Notes: a model not told the origin generated them from the letters alone. DNA of 64,000 bases from Lysinibacillus louembei (GCF_033880585.1 NZ_CP137624.1:1232001-1296000), one strand, 5' to 3'; counted from the first letter of the stretch, positions 39,667 to 49,856 are shown. Numbers and translations are program-made.

Positions 39667-42600
39667 TTAATTTAACGACAGACTCACTTGTAGCTCTTCT
39701 TGTGCAAACGTATAACAAAATGCATTATTTAAAGATGCTACAAATTGCATGTCTTGCACTAATATATTTGCTCGTAATAATGCTTCGAATTGTTGTAGAA
39801 TCATTTGCTGTTGTGGTGAGCAAGCAATTTGCATATCGATATATTTTTCAATCGGATAGTTTAACTGCTTGCGCTGGTCTTGAACGAAGCGGATGAAATC
39901 ACGAACATGACCTTCTGCAATTAAAGCATCCGTTAAATGCGTATAAAGCAATACTTGCAATTTGCCATCCTCTGCTAGCTCATAGCCATCTTTTACAGTG
40001 GATTCTGTTAATAGATGGGCTTGCTCCAACGTCAAGCTTTGTTCGTCAAGCTGCACTGTTAATTGTCCTTCACACAGTAGCGTATTTTTATCCTCAGTTG
40101 CCATAGTTTCTACATAGGATTTTACTGCATTCACATGCTTGCCAAATGCCGCGCCAGCTGTTTTAAAGTTCAGCTTGAAGTGGGTTTCTACAAATGCCTC
40201 TGTAGAGGGTAGCCACTGTATTTGTTTAACGTTCAATTCCTCTTGAATAATGCGATTATAGTTGCTTAAGCTTTGCGTTGAAGCAATGATAAGCTCAGCT
40301 AATGGCTGCTTCACCTTTAAGTTTTTCGCATTGCGAATGCTGCGTCCGAGTTCAACAATTTTAACGATAACCGCCATTTCTTCTTCTAGCTCTGGGTTGA
40401 GGTAGGCTGCGTTTGCTGTTGGATAATCCTGTAAATGTACGCTTTCATTGTGCAGCTGCATATAAATATGCTCTGCGATAAACGGTGTAAATGGTGCAAG
40501 TAGCTTACATACCTCGCTTAATACGGTGTGTAAAGTGTTGAACGCCGCTCTTTTATCCTCTGAAAAGCCTGATGCCCAAAAGCGTTGACGCGATCTACGT
40601 ACATACCAGTTACTTACATCATCCATGAGCTTTGCGATTTCGCGACAGCCTTGGGTAAATTGATAATCGTCCATATGTGTTGTCACTTTAGCAATCGTTG
40701 TATGCAGCTGTGCCAGCACCCATTTGTCTAATAATGTTGGTGTGCCTTGCTGTGCTGCATCAAATGTAAATTGGTCAATGCCTGCATAAAGCTGATAAAA
40801 GCTGAACGTGTTTTCTAACGTATCTAATAGCTTAGATTTCGCCTCCTGTACGATCTTGGTAGAAAAGCGCTTTGGATTCCAAGGTGAGCTATCCACTAAC
40901 AATGCCCAGCGTAATGCATCGGCACCATAGCTATTGATTAAATCGATCGGGTCTAAAGCATTGCCTTTACTTTTTGACATCTTTTGTCCATGTTCATCTA
41001 ATACATGCCCCAAAGATAGGACATTTTTATATGGTGCTTGCCCTTTATACAGCGTTGATACAGCGAGCAAGCTGTAGAAGAACCCACGCGTTTGGTCAAT
41101 CCCTTCAATGACGACATCTGCAGGGAACTGCTTTTGGAAAGCTTCCTGCTCAAACGGATAATGATGCTGAGCGAAAGGCATTGAGCCACTATCAAACCAA
41201 ACATCGATAACCTCTGGTGTACGTCGCATTGTTGCATGACATTGTGGGCATGTGCAAACGACTTCATCAATATATGGCTTATGCAAATCATCTGGCAAAG
41301 GCTGCTGAGCTAGTAAGCTTAATGCTGCAATGCTTTCAGGTGCTTCCTCATGCCCACAATCGGTACAAACCCAAACATTTAAAGGCGTACCCCAATAGCG
41401 GTTGCGGCTAATATTCCAATCTACGACATTTTCAAGGAATTTACCGAAGCGACCTTCTTTAATATGGTCGGGGTACCAAGTGACAGTGTTGTTATTAGCA
41501 AGTAACTGCTCCTTTAATACCGACATTTGGATGAACCAGCTATCTGTTGCATAGTACAGCAAAGGTGAATCACAGCGCCAGCAATGCGGATAGCTATGCT
41601 CATATTTTTCTTTATGGAATAATAAATGGGAAGCTGCTAATAGCTTGATGACATCGACATCACAGTCCTTGACAAAGCGACCGGCTAAATCTGTTATTTC
41701 ATTTGTATAACAACCTCGCAAATCTACTACATTAACAAAGGATAGTCCATGCTCTTTAACCGTCTGATAATCGTCCTCACCATGTGCGGGTGCAATATGC
41801 ACAGTCCCTGTACCGCTCGTTTCTGTTACATAATCCGCCATAACGACAACATGCCCATGTTCAACAGTCATGTAATCAAACGGTGGCTTGTAAGCGGCTT
41901 GCGCAAATTCAGCGCCCTGATGCTCGCTTAAAATTGTGGCATTTTCGCCTAATACAGTGAATACGAGCGGTTTTGCTACAATGAAAACCTCGCCATCAAG
42001 CTGTGCCTTCACATAAGTTAAATCTGGATTCATCGCAAGCGCTACATTGGCTGGGAGTGTCCAAGGCGTTGTCGTCCAGCCTAAAAAGATTTCATTCGAA
42101 TCGACACGACGAAACTTAACTGTTGCGGATAAATCCTTTACATCTTTATAGCCTTGTGCCACCTCATGCGAGCTCAACGATGTTTGACAGCTAGGGCAAT
42201 AGGGGGAGACACGATGTCCTTTATAAAGCAACCGGTCTTTGTGAACTTTGCTGAGTATGTGCCAAACACTTTCGATATAGCTGTTATCCAGTGTCACATA
42301 AGGGTGATCCATATCGACCCAGTAGCCTAATTGCTCTGTAAAGGAGCGCCAAATTTTTTCATACGTAAAAACGCTCTCTTTACATTTTCGGATAAATGGC
42401 TCAATGCCGTATTTCTCGATTTCCTGCTTGCCTGAAATACCGAGCTGCTTCTCCACACCTAGCTCGACAGGTAAACCATGTGTATCCCAGCCAGCTTTGC
42501 GCTCCACTAAAAAGCCTTGCATTGTTTTATAACGTGCAACAACATCTTTCACTGTGCGACCTAGCGCATGCCCTACATGTGGTAGCCCATTAGCTGTAGG

Positions 42601-42726
42601 GGGGCCTTCGTAAAAAACGAAGGATTCACGATTTTTGCGATTTTCAATAGATTTTTCAAAAACATTCTCTGTTTGCCAATACGAGAGAATTCTTTTCTCT
42701 CTTTGCTGCAATGTTTCTTTTCCCAT
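39667..42726 (-). CDS. ileS: Isoleucyl-tRNA synthetase, eukaryote-like type 2
   Basis: 1019 residues from ATG 42726 (TAGGAGG upstream). The longer frame to 42882 runs into the T-box. Class I signature GLPHVGHAL (HIGH) near residue 48 and KMSKS near residue 600. The HIGH context [32 protein letters not shown] and the total length match the type 2 (IleRS2) group, not the ~920-residue housekeeping IleRS. IleRS2 enzymes, as in Bacillus cereus-group ileS2 and MupA, are known for low sensitivity to mupirocin. A T-box leader precedes it. Whether a type 1 copy exists elsewhere cannot be seen. Confidence 0.9.
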   Translation of the reverse strand: MGKETLQQREKRILSYWQTENVFEKSIENRKNRESFVFYEGPPTANGLPHVGHALGRTVKDVVARYKTMQGFLVERKAGWDTHGLPVELGVEKQLGISGKQEIEKYGIEPFIRKCKESVFTYEKIWRSFTEQLGYWVDMDHPYVTLDNSYIESVWHILSKVHKDRLLYKGHRVSPYCPSCQTSLSSHEVAQGYKDVKDLSATVKFRRVDSNEIFLGWTTTPWTLPANVALAMNPDLTYVKAQLDGEVFIVAKPLVFTVLGENATILSEHQGAEFAQAAYKPPFDYMTVEHGHVVVMADYVTETSGTGTVHIAPAHGEDDYQTVKEHGLSFVNVVDLRGCYTNEITDLAGRFVKDCDVDVIKLLAASHLLFHKEKYEHSYPHCWRCDSPLLYYATDSWFIQMSVLKEQLLANNNTVTWYPDHIKEGRFGKFLENVVDWNISRNRYWGTPLNVWVCTDCGHEEAPESIAALSLLAQQPLPDDLHKPYIDEVVCTCPQCHATMRRTPEVIDVWFDSGSMPFAQHHYPFEQEAFQKQFPADVVIEGIDQTRGFFYSLLAVSTLYKGQAPYKNVLSLGHVLDEHGQKMSKSKGNALDPIDLINSYGADALRWALLVDSSPWNPKRFSTKIVQEAKSKLLDTLENTFSFYQLYAGIDQFTFDAAQQGTPTLLDKWVLAQLHTTIAKVTTHMDDYQFTQGCREIAKLMDDVSNWYVRRSRQRFWASGFSEDKRAAFNTLHTVLSEVCKLLAPFTPFIAEHIYMQLHNESVHLQDYPTANAAYLNPELEEEMAVIVKIVELGRSIRNAKNLKVKQPLAELIIASTQSLSNYNRIIQEELNVKQIQWLPSTEAFVETHFKLNFKTAGAAFGKHVNAVKSYVETMATEDKNTLLCEGQLTVQLDEQSLTLEQAHLLTESTVKDGYELAEDGKLQVLLYTHLTDALIAEGHVRDFIRFVQDQRKQLNYPIEKYIDMQIACSPQQQMILQQFEALLRANILVQDMQFVASLNNAFCYTFAQEELQVSLSLN

Positions 42727-42761
42727 CTTTTTTCCTCCTATACGATTTGTATAAAAGGCAT

Positions 42762-43015
42762 ACAAAAAACTCGTCCCTAAGTAAAGGGACGAGTTAGCTC
42801 GCGATACCACCCTAATTCTATTGAACGATCCAATAGCACTTAGCAACGTACAATCATACGTGTTCCTTTTAACGGTAGACACCCGGGGTTGCTTACTTAA
42901 ATTCAGCGCGCCTTCTCAGAGAGGATTTTCATGTAACAATTGAACACTGACTTTCATCACAGCGTCAGCTTTCTGTAGAACAATACGAAACATTACTCTT
43001 TCTCATCAACGAATT
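42762..43015 (-). ncRNA. T-box leader of ileS
   Basis: On the minus strand the antiterminator bulge AGGGTGGTATCGCG (42813-42800) is followed by the terminator ACTCGTCCCTTTACTTAGGGACGAGT plus T6, split here as arms at 42770-42779 and 42786-42795. Stem I-like sequence with AGAAAG and GAAAGTCAG stretches lies upstream to about 43015. Known function: uncharged tRNA (here tRNA-Ile expected) binds and permits read-through. I did not assign the specifier codon. Confidence 0.88.
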
Positions 43016-43130
43016 TGTATGCTTTTATTACGTATTACCTTAATGGATTTTCAACATATTGTCAAATTCCTGTTTGAAAATATAGCAATATAAAAGATAA
43101 GGAGGAAGTACAGTGAATATATAAAGTGGA

Positions 43131-43820
43131 CTATTCATTTAAAATTTTTCGGATATAAAATTCATTTGTCTCGTCTACACCAAGTATAATACTAGCGTCT
43201 AAACGGATATCTAAAGGAAAAACGACTGATTTTTTATTAGAAAATAACCATCTTCGCCCTGGGTTTGTCAGCAATAAATATACTTTTGTTTTTTGATCCC
43301 CCATAAAAGATAAAGAATTAGCTGTGACTTCAGCATTATCACGACTAATAATGTGAAAATCCTTTAAGCTTTCAGCGATGGCTATCTTATTGCTTACAAC
43401 TAAGCTCATTTCAGATAGCTTTTGTATATTATTTAAAGAAAATGGTTGACTGCTAGTTGGATTATCATTCATTCTAGCTATCCATTCAAATATGTTGCCA
43501 GCAGGGTCTTCGAAATATAAGGATTTTGCATGTAAATTAGTAAAATAAATTTCATCCTCTCCATCCTCAGTTAAAAGATTTATACGTCGTTGAATCCATT
43601 CCTTTGCTTCATGAAATTGATTTGAAGGAATGTCACAAGCGAAGTGATAGTATGGATTTCCTTTCACATTTTTATTAGTGAATTCAATCGTGCTAATACC
43701 TAATTGAATTTTAAAGCTATTTGCTGTTTCATCCTGTAATGTGAAGCTCAATGTTTTTTTATAAAAATCGTTTAATTCCTTTAGTTTACTTGTTTTCAAT
43801 ACCGCATTTGTAATATTCAT
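43131..43820 (-). CDS. VOC-family protein with extended C-terminal half
   Basis: 229 residues. N-terminal VOC module (NAVLKTSKLKELNDFYKKTL ... SLYFEDPAGNIFEWIARM, with the metal-site DPAGN and final Glu). The C-terminal ~90 residues are strand-rich but lack a second clear VOC signature. Possibly a lactoylglutathione lyase-like or dioxygenase-like protein; substrate unknown. Starts after AAAGGAGCAAG. Confidence 0.8.
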   Translation of the reverse strand: MNITNAVLKTSKLKELNDFYKKTLSFTLQDETANSFKIQLGISTIEFTNKNVKGNPYYHFACDIPSNQFHEAKEWIQRRINLLTEDGEDEIYFTNLHAKSLYFEDPAGNIFEWIARMNDNPTSSQPFSLNNIQKLSEMSLVVSNKIAIAESLKDFHIISRDNAEVTANSLSFMGDQKTKVYLLLTNPGRRWLFSNKKSVVFPLDIRLDASIILGVDETNEFYIRKILNE

Positions 43821-44128
43821 TTTCTTGCTCCTTTTTTTAAAATACTACTCTATCGCATTGGAGTAGCATATTGGACAAAAGGTTGAAATGGTAATTTATT
43901 ATTTTGAAATAATAAATTACCCGTATTTTTTGTTCCAACAAACATATATATAGGGCAATGAATTTATGCTTAACAATTTATAAAATAAACATTATGTAAG
44001 TGTAATCAATTGTAAAGTTTCTATTTTATAGAAAACTGAATTTACTAAATAATTAGAATTGACATAAAAATTAGATTGTATTATTATTTTAAGAATATTA
44101 ATCTACTAGAAAGTGAAGGGAATTTATT
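43821..44128 (+). promoter_or_regulatory. Intergenic region with promoter of the transporter/M20 operon
   Basis: TTGACA (44059-44064), 17 bp, TATTAT (44082-44087), 42 bp before the transporter start. The rest of the region is AT-rich without recognisable features. No CodY or other operator was identified with confidence. Confidence 0.7.
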
Positions 44129-45316
44129 ATGTCTCAGATGTTAGCGTTAGTTATTTTGTTAGGAATTTTATTTATAGGAGATTTAATTGCTGTTCGAACA
44201 AAGGCATGGGTACCTTCTATTTTTATTTGTGCCGTTTTGTTTTTAATAGGATATTGGACATTTTTCCCACAAGATATTGTAGCAATTGCAGGTGTTCCAT
44301 CTGTTGTTGCAACGATGTTGATGTATTTATTGATTACAAACATGGGTACGTTGCTATCGCTTAAAGAGCTAAAAAATCAATGGAAAACAATTTTAATTGC
44401 TCTTGCAGGGATTTTAGGGATTATCGCTATTTTATTTAGCATTGGTACATTGTTATTTGGTTATGAAACAATGATTGTTGGGATTCCACCATTAGTAGGT
44501 GGCGTTGTATCAGCTTTAATTATGTCGGAGGGGGCGAAAGAGGCCGGCTTAATTTCACTTTCAGTTTTTGCGATTGTTATTTATGTAATGCAAGGCTTTG
44601 CAGGCTATCCAATTACATCCATTATGTTGAAGAAAGAAGGGAAGCGACTATTAACAAAGTATCGTAGTGGGGAGCTACAAGCGAAAGAAGATGACAAGGA
44701 CGAGTCAGGTGCTCCGAGACCAGAGCTGAAAATGTTTAAAAATATGCCTGAGAAATACAATACAGAATTCTTCAAATTCTTTAGATTAGCGCTTGTTGCT
44801 TATTTAGCTTATCTTGTATCAACACTGCTTGCACCAATTGTATCAATTAGCCCATTCGTTCTTTGCTTATTATTTGGGGTTATCGCTTCAAGTGCAGGCT
44901 TCTTAGAGAAGCAAGTGTTACAAAAAGCAAATGGCTTTGGTTTTGCAGTTCTTGGTTTAATGCTCTTTATTTTTGATGGTTTAAAGCAAGCAACACCAAG
45001 TATGATGCTTGAAATTATTTACCCGCTTGTTGGTACAATTGTTTTAGGTGTTATCGGGATGTATATTTTCTCACTTATCGCAGGGAAGCTGTTAAAAGTA
45101 AGTACACCAATGGCATTTGCGATTTCATTAACAGCTTTATATGGATTCCCAGCAGATTATATTATTACAAACGAAGTAATTAAATCGTTGACAGAGGATG
45201 AAAAGGAAAGAGAAGTACTGACAAGTCATATGCTGCCGCCGATGCTTGTAGGGGGATTTGTCACAGTGACGATTGTATCGGTTGTGTTAGCAGGTATTTT
45301 TGTCGGATTCTTATAA
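44129..45316 (+). CDS. Multi-pass membrane transporter of unknown substrate
   Basis: 395 residues, about 11 hydrophobic segments with a cytoplasmic loop in the middle (EGKRLLTKYRSGELQAKEDDKDESG, read in two parts). Repeated glycine-rich segments such as GIPPLVGGVVSALIMSEGAKEAG suggest a two-fold transporter. I do not recognise the family with certainty (resembles DUF-type anion/organic-acid carriers). It is first in an operon with two M20-family amidohydrolases (17 and 70 bp gaps), so an N-acyl or N-carbamoyl amino acid, or a ureide, is the likely cargo. Confidence 0.7.
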   Translation: MSQMLALVILLGILFIGDLIAVRTKAWVPSIFICAVLFLIGYWTFFPQDIVAIAGVPSVVATMLMYLLITNMGTLLSLKELKNQWKTILIALAGILGIIAILFSIGTLLFGYETMIVGIPPLVGGVVSALIMSEGAKEAGLISLSVFAIVIYVMQGFAGYPITSIMLKKEGKRLLTKYRSGELQAKEDDKDESGAPRPELKMFKNMPEKYNTEFFKFFRLALVAYLAYLVSTLLAPIVSISPFVLCLLFGVIASSAGFLEKQVLQKANGFGFAVLGLMLFIFDGLKQATPSMMLEIIYPLVGTIVLGVIGMYIFSLIAGKLLKVSTPMAFAISLTALYGFPADYIITNEVIKSLTEDEKEREVLTSHMLPPMLVGGFVTVTIVSVVLAGIFVGFL

Positions 45317-45333
45317 GAAGGGAATAGTGGGAA

Positions 45334-46560
45334 ATGGGTCAAGTGCAACAACAAATTGAGAAGCATATTGAGGCATTAGGTCAATTTACAGCAACACCTG
45401 GTAAAGGGACAACACGTCTTACTTATAGTAAAGAAGATTTACAGGCACGAAATTATATTAAAGAGAGAATGCAGGAATATGGCTTGCAAGTGCGTGAGGA
45501 CGGTTTAGGTAATATTTTTGGTAAGCTAGAGGGAACATTGCAAGATGCACCAAGTGTTTTGATTGGCTCGCATTTTGATTCTGTACCAAATGGTGGGTCA
45601 TATGATGGACCAGCAGGTGTGGTCGTGGCATTGGAAGTAGCACGCCTTTTTTCAGAAAATAAACTTACACCTCACTATCCTTTAGAAGTGATTGCACTTG
45701 TGGAGGAAGAGGGTGCACGATTTGCAGGTGGCTTGATGGGCTCAAGAGGAATGATGGGCTTATTAAGTGCAGAAGATTTTAAAAGCTTAAAGGATCGAGA
45801 TGGCATTTCCACAGTTGAAGCGATGGAAAAAATCGGATTAGATACGACATTGCCTACATATCGAGATCCAAAAACGATAAAAGCATTTTTAGAAATGCAT
45901 ATTGAGCAAGGACCAATGCTTGAAGAAAAAAATATCCCAATTGGTGTAGTAGAAGCGATTGTCGGCTTAACACAATTAAATATTACGATTAGCGGTCAGG
46001 CAGGGCATGCCGGCACAACACCAATGGTAGGTCGTGCGGATGCATTAGTAGCAGCGGCGAGCATCATTGCGCAATTCCCACAGCTCGCGCTTGATGAAGG
46101 CGCTGGAGCAGTGATTACAACAGGACGTCTTAATGTATTTCCAAACGGAGCAAATGTTATACCAGATAAAGTGATATTTACGGTCGATATGCGAGCTGGC
46201 AAAGAGGAAAATGTCTTAAATATGGTAGAAAAGGTGAAAAGCTTAGCGATGTCTTATAGCAAAGATGGTATTGACGTAGCGATTGAGCAGCCTTTATATA
46301 TGAAGCCAAAAGTGATGAATCAAGAGATTATAGGTCTTTTGAAAGAAGCATGTGATGCAAAGGATATTCCTTACTGCTCTATTAATAGTGGCGCAGGTCA
46401 CGATGCAATGGTGTTTTCTGATTACATTGATACAGCAATGCTATTTATTCCAAGTAAAGATGGTTTAAGTCACTGTCCAGAGGAATGGTCAGATTCAGCG
46501 CATATTGCAAATGCTGTATATCTTTTCTATGAGGCAGCCAAGAAGCTAACAGAAAGTTAA
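45334..46560 (+). CDS. Zn-dependent amidase/hydantoinase (N-carbamoyl-L-amino acid hydrolase/AllC family)
   Basis: 408 residues, M20 fold of the amidase branch. GSHFDSVPNGGSYDGPAGVV (metal ligands His and Asp), VEEEGARFAGGLMGSRGM (catalytic Glu pair), HIEQGPMLE (metal His), GQAGHAGTTPM in the dimerisation domain, and the late histidine in NSGAGHDAM. Typical substrates are N-carbamoyl amino acids, ureidoglycolate or allantoate. Starts after GAAGGGAA. Second in the operon. Confidence 0.9.
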   Translation: MGQVQQQIEKHIEALGQFTATPGKGTTRLTYSKEDLQARNYIKERMQEYGLQVREDGLGNIFGKLEGTLQDAPSVLIGSHFDSVPNGGSYDGPAGVVVALEVARLFSENKLTPHYPLEVIALVEEEGARFAGGLMGSRGMMGLLSAEDFKSLKDRDGISTVEAMEKIGLDTTLPTYRDPKTIKAFLEMHIEQGPMLEEKNIPIGVVEAIVGLTQLNITISGQAGHAGTTPMVGRADALVAAASIIAQFPQLALDEGAGAVITTGRLNVFPNGANVIPDKVIFTVDMRAGKEENVLNMVEKVKSLAMSYSKDGIDVAIEQPLYMKPKVMNQEIIGLLKEACDAKDIPYCSINSGAGHDAMVFSDYIDTAMLFIPSKDGLSHCPEEWSDSAHIANAVYLFYEAAKKLTES

Positions 46561-46630
46561 AAAGAAGGAGGTTGTGAGAAATGCATAGGCTTTTCTTACA
46601 GCCTTTTTGTCATGAATGAGGAGGAGAAAA

Positions 46631-47806
46631 ATGATTCATCCAAAATTAAAAGAAGCAATCCAAAAATATAGTGAGGAATTAACAAGCTTGCGTAGGCAGC
46701 TACACAGTGAGCCAGAAGTAGCATGGGAAGAATTTAAAACAACTACTTTTGTGTGTCAGTACCTTGAAAATTTAGGTATACCTTATCGTAGGACGGTGCC
46801 TACTGGTGTCATTGCAGAAATAAAAGGCGGACATGCAGGGAAAACAGTCGCATTAAGAGCAGATATGGACGCGTTACCTGTCGAGGAGTTAAACAAAGAT
46901 TTAGTTTATGCTTCTAAAGAAGAAGGGAAGATGCATGCTTGTGGGCATGATGCGCATACAGCAATGCTCTTAATTGCAGCGAAAGCGCTTAATGATATTA
47001 AGGAAGAGCTAACAGGTACAGTACGCTTGCTATTCCAACCAGCTGAGGAAGTGGCACAAGGGGCAAAGGAAATGGTCAAACAAGGTGCGATGCAGGGTGT
47101 AGATAATATATTTGGCATTCATATATGGTCACAAATGCCAACAAATAAAATTTCCTGTCAGCCAGGCCCTTCTTTTGCGGCTGGCGATTGGTTTAAAATC
47201 ACATTCAAAGGCAAGGGGGGACATGGCGCGATGCCACATACATGTATTGATGCCGCTGTTGTTGCCTCCGCCTTTGTAATGAATGTTCAAACGATTGTTT
47301 CTCGCACAATTGATGCACAAAGCCCTGCTGTTGTTACGGTTGGCAAAATGGATGTTGGTACACGCTTCAATGTTATTGCCGAAACAGCTGTAATTGAAGG
47401 GACGATTCGCTGCTTTTATCCAGAAACGAGGGAGCATATTGAAACACAGCTTCATCACTATGTGGAAAGTATTGCCCAAATGTATGGAGCGACAGCAACA
47501 ATTGAATATACACATGGCTCACAGGCAGTTATCAATGATGAATGGAGTGCAAAGCTTGTACAGCAAGTAGCAGCAGAGGCATTTGGAGAGGAAGCTTTAT
47601 ACGCAGAAAAGCCAACAATGGGCGGTGAGGATTTCAGCTTCTATTTAAGTGAAGCATCTGGCAGCTTTGCCCTTGTTGGTAGTGGTAATCCTGAAAAGGA
47701 TACGGAATGGGCACACCATCATGGCAAATTCAATATTGATGAAGATGCGTTGGTGACAGGAGCGGAGCTATATGCACAATATGCATGGGCTTACTTGAAG
47801 CATTAA
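46631..47806 (+). CDS. M20D-family amidohydrolase (IAA-amino acid hydrolase/N-acyl-amino acid deacylase type)
   Basis: 391 residues from ATG 46631, 7 bp after GAGGAGGAG. RADMDALPVEE, HACGHDAHTAML (metal Cys/His), FQPAEEVAQGAKEM (catalytic and metal Glu), IHIWSQMPT and the late GGEDFSFY are the M20D/HipO signatures. Members cleave N-acyl amino acids (hippurate, N-acetyl-amino acids). Third in the transporter operon, which ends at a strong terminator. Together the operon looks like an uptake and two-step deacylation pathway. Confidence 0.9.
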   Translation: MIHPKLKEAIQKYSEELTSLRRQLHSEPEVAWEEFKTTTFVCQYLENLGIPYRRTVPTGVIAEIKGGHAGKTVALRADMDALPVEELNKDLVYASKEEGKMHACGHDAHTAMLLIAAKALNDIKEELTGTVRLLFQPAEEVAQGAKEMVKQGAMQGVDNIFGIHIWSQMPTNKISCQPGPSFAAGDWFKITFKGKGGHGAMPHTCIDAAVVASAFVMNVQTIVSRTIDAQSPAVVTVGKMDVGTRFNVIAETAVIEGTIRCFYPETREHIETQLHHYVESIAQMYGATATIEYTHGSQAVINDEWSAKLVQQVAAEAFGEEALYAEKPTMGGEDFSFYLSEASGSFALVGSGNPEKDTEWAHHHGKFNIDEDALVTGAELYAQYAWAYLKH

Positions 47807-47833
47807 AAAAGACCAGAAAACCTGGTCTTTTTA
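47807..47833 (+). terminator. Terminator of the transporter/M20 operon
   Basis: AAAAGACCAG-AAAA-CCTGGTCTTTTT. Confidence 0.9.
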
Positions 47834-47910
47834 GTTCAAAAGTAGTGATTCGCTCATCGAACATGAGAAATCGCTCAACAAACAACAAAATTCGCTCAAC
47901 CAAGTAAAAG
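47834..47910 (+). repeat. Short dispersed repeat with ATTCGCTCAA units
   Basis: TTCAAAAGTAGTGATTCGC at 47834 recurs as TTCAAAAGTAATGATTCGC at 49799. Here CGCTCA occurs three times at roughly 20-25 bp intervals. Function unknown. Confidence 0.45.
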
Positions 47911-47931
47911 CAGAAGCGTGTTTTCCAATGC

Positions 47932-48015
47932 TTATATAAGCATAATTGCCAGCGCTATAAAAATAGCTGCAAGGAGAAGTGATATACCGAACCAATCAGC
48001 CTTTACATTCCCCAC
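47932..48015 (-). CDS. Possible 27-residue membrane peptide
   Basis: GTG start at 48015. MGNVKADWFGISLLLAAIFI then ALAIMLI: one short polar head and a single hydrophobic helix, as in many tiny Bacillus membrane proteins. The ribosome site is weak (only purine-rich AAGTGGGG overlapping the start). Confidence 0.35.
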   Translation of the reverse strand: MGNVKADWFGISLLLAAIFIALAIMLI

Positions 48016-48065
48016 TTTTCATAAATTTAAAGAAAAAGTGTGTTTGCGGTTTGTGAAAGGTTTTA

Positions 48066-48074
48066 TGCTATACT
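48066..48074 (+). promoter_or_regulatory. Extended -10 promoter of the RidA-like gene
   Basis: TGCTATACT, no good -35 box. It lies about 20 bp before the ribosome site ACAGGAGGG, so the leader is short. Confidence 0.5.
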
Positions 48075-48095
48075 GATTTCACAGGAGGGATTATC

Positions 48096-48443
48096 ATGCC
48101 AATTTACACTAATTCTTTAGTTTCAAATGCTCCATTTTTATTTATTTCTGGACAAACCCCTGAGGAGAACGAAAATATTCCGGATAGCGCTAAAGAGCAA
48201 ACATATGTCGTGTTAAAGAAAATTAGTTCAGTTATTGCAGAAAACGACCTCGACTTATCTAATTTAGTAAAAATGAATGTTTACATCACGGATTCTTCTT
48301 ATTTAGTTGATGTACGCGCCGCGTTTACAGAAATTCTTGGTGAAATAAAGCCGACAATGACATTAGTTGTTGTATCAGAATTAATCAACAGCAAGTTTAA
48401 AGTAGAGATTGATGCAATTGCAAGCTTCAATAAAGCCGAATAA
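48096..48443 (+). CDS. RidA/YjgF-family protein
   Basis: 115 residues. The family layout is clear: NAPFLFISGQTPEE near the start, then LDLSNLVKMNVYITDSSYL. In the final motif (EIDAIAS) the usual Arg-x-x-Val-Glu region reads TLVVVSELINSKFKVEIDAI, without the catalytic Arg of RidA in its standard place. RidA proteins hydrolyse reactive enamines and imines from amino acid metabolism; other subfamilies lack this activity. Trimers expected. Single gene. Confidence 0.8.
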   Translation: MPIYTNSLVSNAPFLFISGQTPEENENIPDSAKEQTYVVLKKISSVIAENDLDLSNLVKMNVYITDSSYLVDVRAAFTEILGEIKPTMTLVVVSELINSKFKVEIDAIASFNKAE

Positions 48444-48574
48444 TTTTCTTAAGTTATCTCGTAATGAGGTAGTTTGAAATTCAATTGATAGCTATAAACA
48501 GAAGAAGCGATACAGAGAAATAATACACTTGCGATGTGTTTTGTACGCTATGTACAGAGCACATCTTCCATGCA

Positions 48575-49096
48575 TCAAGGCTGACGAATCGACCCGTAAT
48601 GATATCTACCTTCAAAAAGAAAGCCAATAATACTTTTATAATACGGAATAAATTCGCCACTCTCTATCATATCGAAAATTTCCTCTTGAGAGGCCCATTT
48701 CACAGCTTGTACTTCCTCTGGCTGTAGCGTTAATTCACTTAAATCAACATCCAACTCAATCAAATAATAATCATCAAAGCCACGCTTAAAATTAATGGTG
48801 AATTGTGGGCGCATATTGTCAAAATTGTAGTGAATACCAAGCTCCTCAAGCAGCTCTCTTGAAGCGGCTTGTTGACTAGTATCTCCTGCAACAGCGCTAC
48901 CTCCACATGTAATATCCCAAAGGTTCGACCAGCCTTGTTTAAAAGGCTGACGTTGCTGAATTAACATCTCACCCTTTGAGTTGAAAATGCAAACATGGAT
49001 GACATTATGAAATTCACCTTTCTCAAACTCCTCACCACGTGTAGCTTGCTTGCCGATTTTTTGCCGATACTGATCGTATAAATCCCACTTTTCCAT
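48575..49096 (-). CDS. Nudix hydrolase (YfcD/isopentenyl-diphosphate isomerase-like)
   Basis: 173 residues. It opens with EKWDLYDQYRQKIGKQATRGE, typical of YfcD-like Nudix proteins. The Nudix box is GGSAVAGDTSQQAASRELLEELG, split as G-x5-E-like and REL-x-EE-x-G. VIHVCIFNSKGEMLIQQR precedes it. The first acidic position of the box is aspartate (GD), a common variation in this subfamily. Substrate unknown. Starts after AAGGGGAGC. Convergent with RidA. Confidence 0.85.
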   Translation of the reverse strand: MEKWDLYDQYRQKIGKQATRGEEFEKGEFHNVIHVCIFNSKGEMLIQQRQPFKQGWSNLWDITCGGSAVAGDTSQQAASRELLEELGIHYNFDNMRPQFTINFKRGFDDYYLIELDVDLSELTLQPEEVQAVKWASQEEIFDMIESGEFIPYYKSIIGFLFEGRYHYGSIRQP

Positions 49097-49164
49097 TGAA
49101 TGCTCCCCTTATATAAAGAATGTTATTATAAAATTGAAGTATAACATGAGAGGGGTGGGATAAC

Positions 49165-49768
49165 ATGCATTTTCATATGAGAGTACGTGTAGGAGCAATT
49201 ATTATAGAAGATAATCAACTATTATTGACAGAATATAATCATCCAGTGAGAGGTATTGTTTATGATTTACCTGCTGGAGGAACAGAGCCAAACGAATCTC
49301 TAACTTGAATCAGCATAAGTTTGGAGACTTATGCTGATTCAAGTTAAGCCTCCGGCGGATGTCACAGATTTTGAAGAGGAATTTTTCGAGTAAACTCGAA
49401 AAAATCTGGACGCAATTACGCCAAGGCGTAATTGATTTGAAGCAGTTATAAGAGAAGCAAAAGAGGAGGCCTGTGTGGATGTAGAGGTTGGTCCATTAGC
49501 CTTTGTCTATGAATATGCACCACATCTTAATTTGAAAAAGTTTGGTGATACGCATACATTAGTAATGATGTTTGAATGTAAACGAAAAGAGGGCTCTATA
49601 CCAAAGCTTCCTCCAACACCAGATCCACATCAAATAGGAGTGAAATGGCTACCGATAGAAGAGCTACAAAATGTCCAGCTTTATGCGAATATGGGGAATC
49701 ATATTCAAGAGTACATTATTAATAGAAGGAATATTGATTTGTTGGAAGAGCACAAGCTAGGACAATGA
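49165..49768 (+). pseudogene. Nudix hydrolase disrupted by a 133-bp palindromic insertion
   Basis: The start ATG follows GAGGGGTGGGATAAC. The frame reads MHFHMRVRVGAIIIEDNQLL ... DLPAGGTEPNESLT up to 49305, then enters inserted DNA whose first codon is TGA. The gene resumes at 49439 with EAVIREAKEEACVDVEVG and is open to the stop at 49766. Removing 49306-49438 restores the exact Nudix spacing G-x5-E-x7-REU-x-EE. The downstream open part from 49475 is therefore not an independent gene. About 155 residues originally. Confidence 0.9.
49306..49438 (+). mobile_element. 133-bp palindromic MITE/REP-like element
   Basis: Contains a 19-bp perfect inverted repeat AACTTGAATCAGCATAAGT (49302-49320, complement 49327-49345; its first four bases belong to the host gene), then AGCCTCCGGCGGATGTCACAG, a hairpin TTTTTCGAGT/ACTCGAAAAA and a hairpin CAATTACGCC/GGCGTAATTG at its end. 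No coding capacity. No clear target duplication. A degenerate relative lies upstream of cdaA (7379-7502), so the element belongs to a dispersed family in this genome. Confidence 0.75.
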
Positions 49769-49856
49769 ATTGGAAGCGAATGTTTTCAAATTTCCTAGTT
49801 CAAAAGTAATGATTCGCACGCAAGATGGGTGAATTTGCTCAACCATCTTAAAAACA

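Noticed and set aside
49475..49768. Independent 97-residue gene
   Set aside because: It is the second half of the interrupted Nudix gene; no ribosome site, and it begins inside the Nudix helix.
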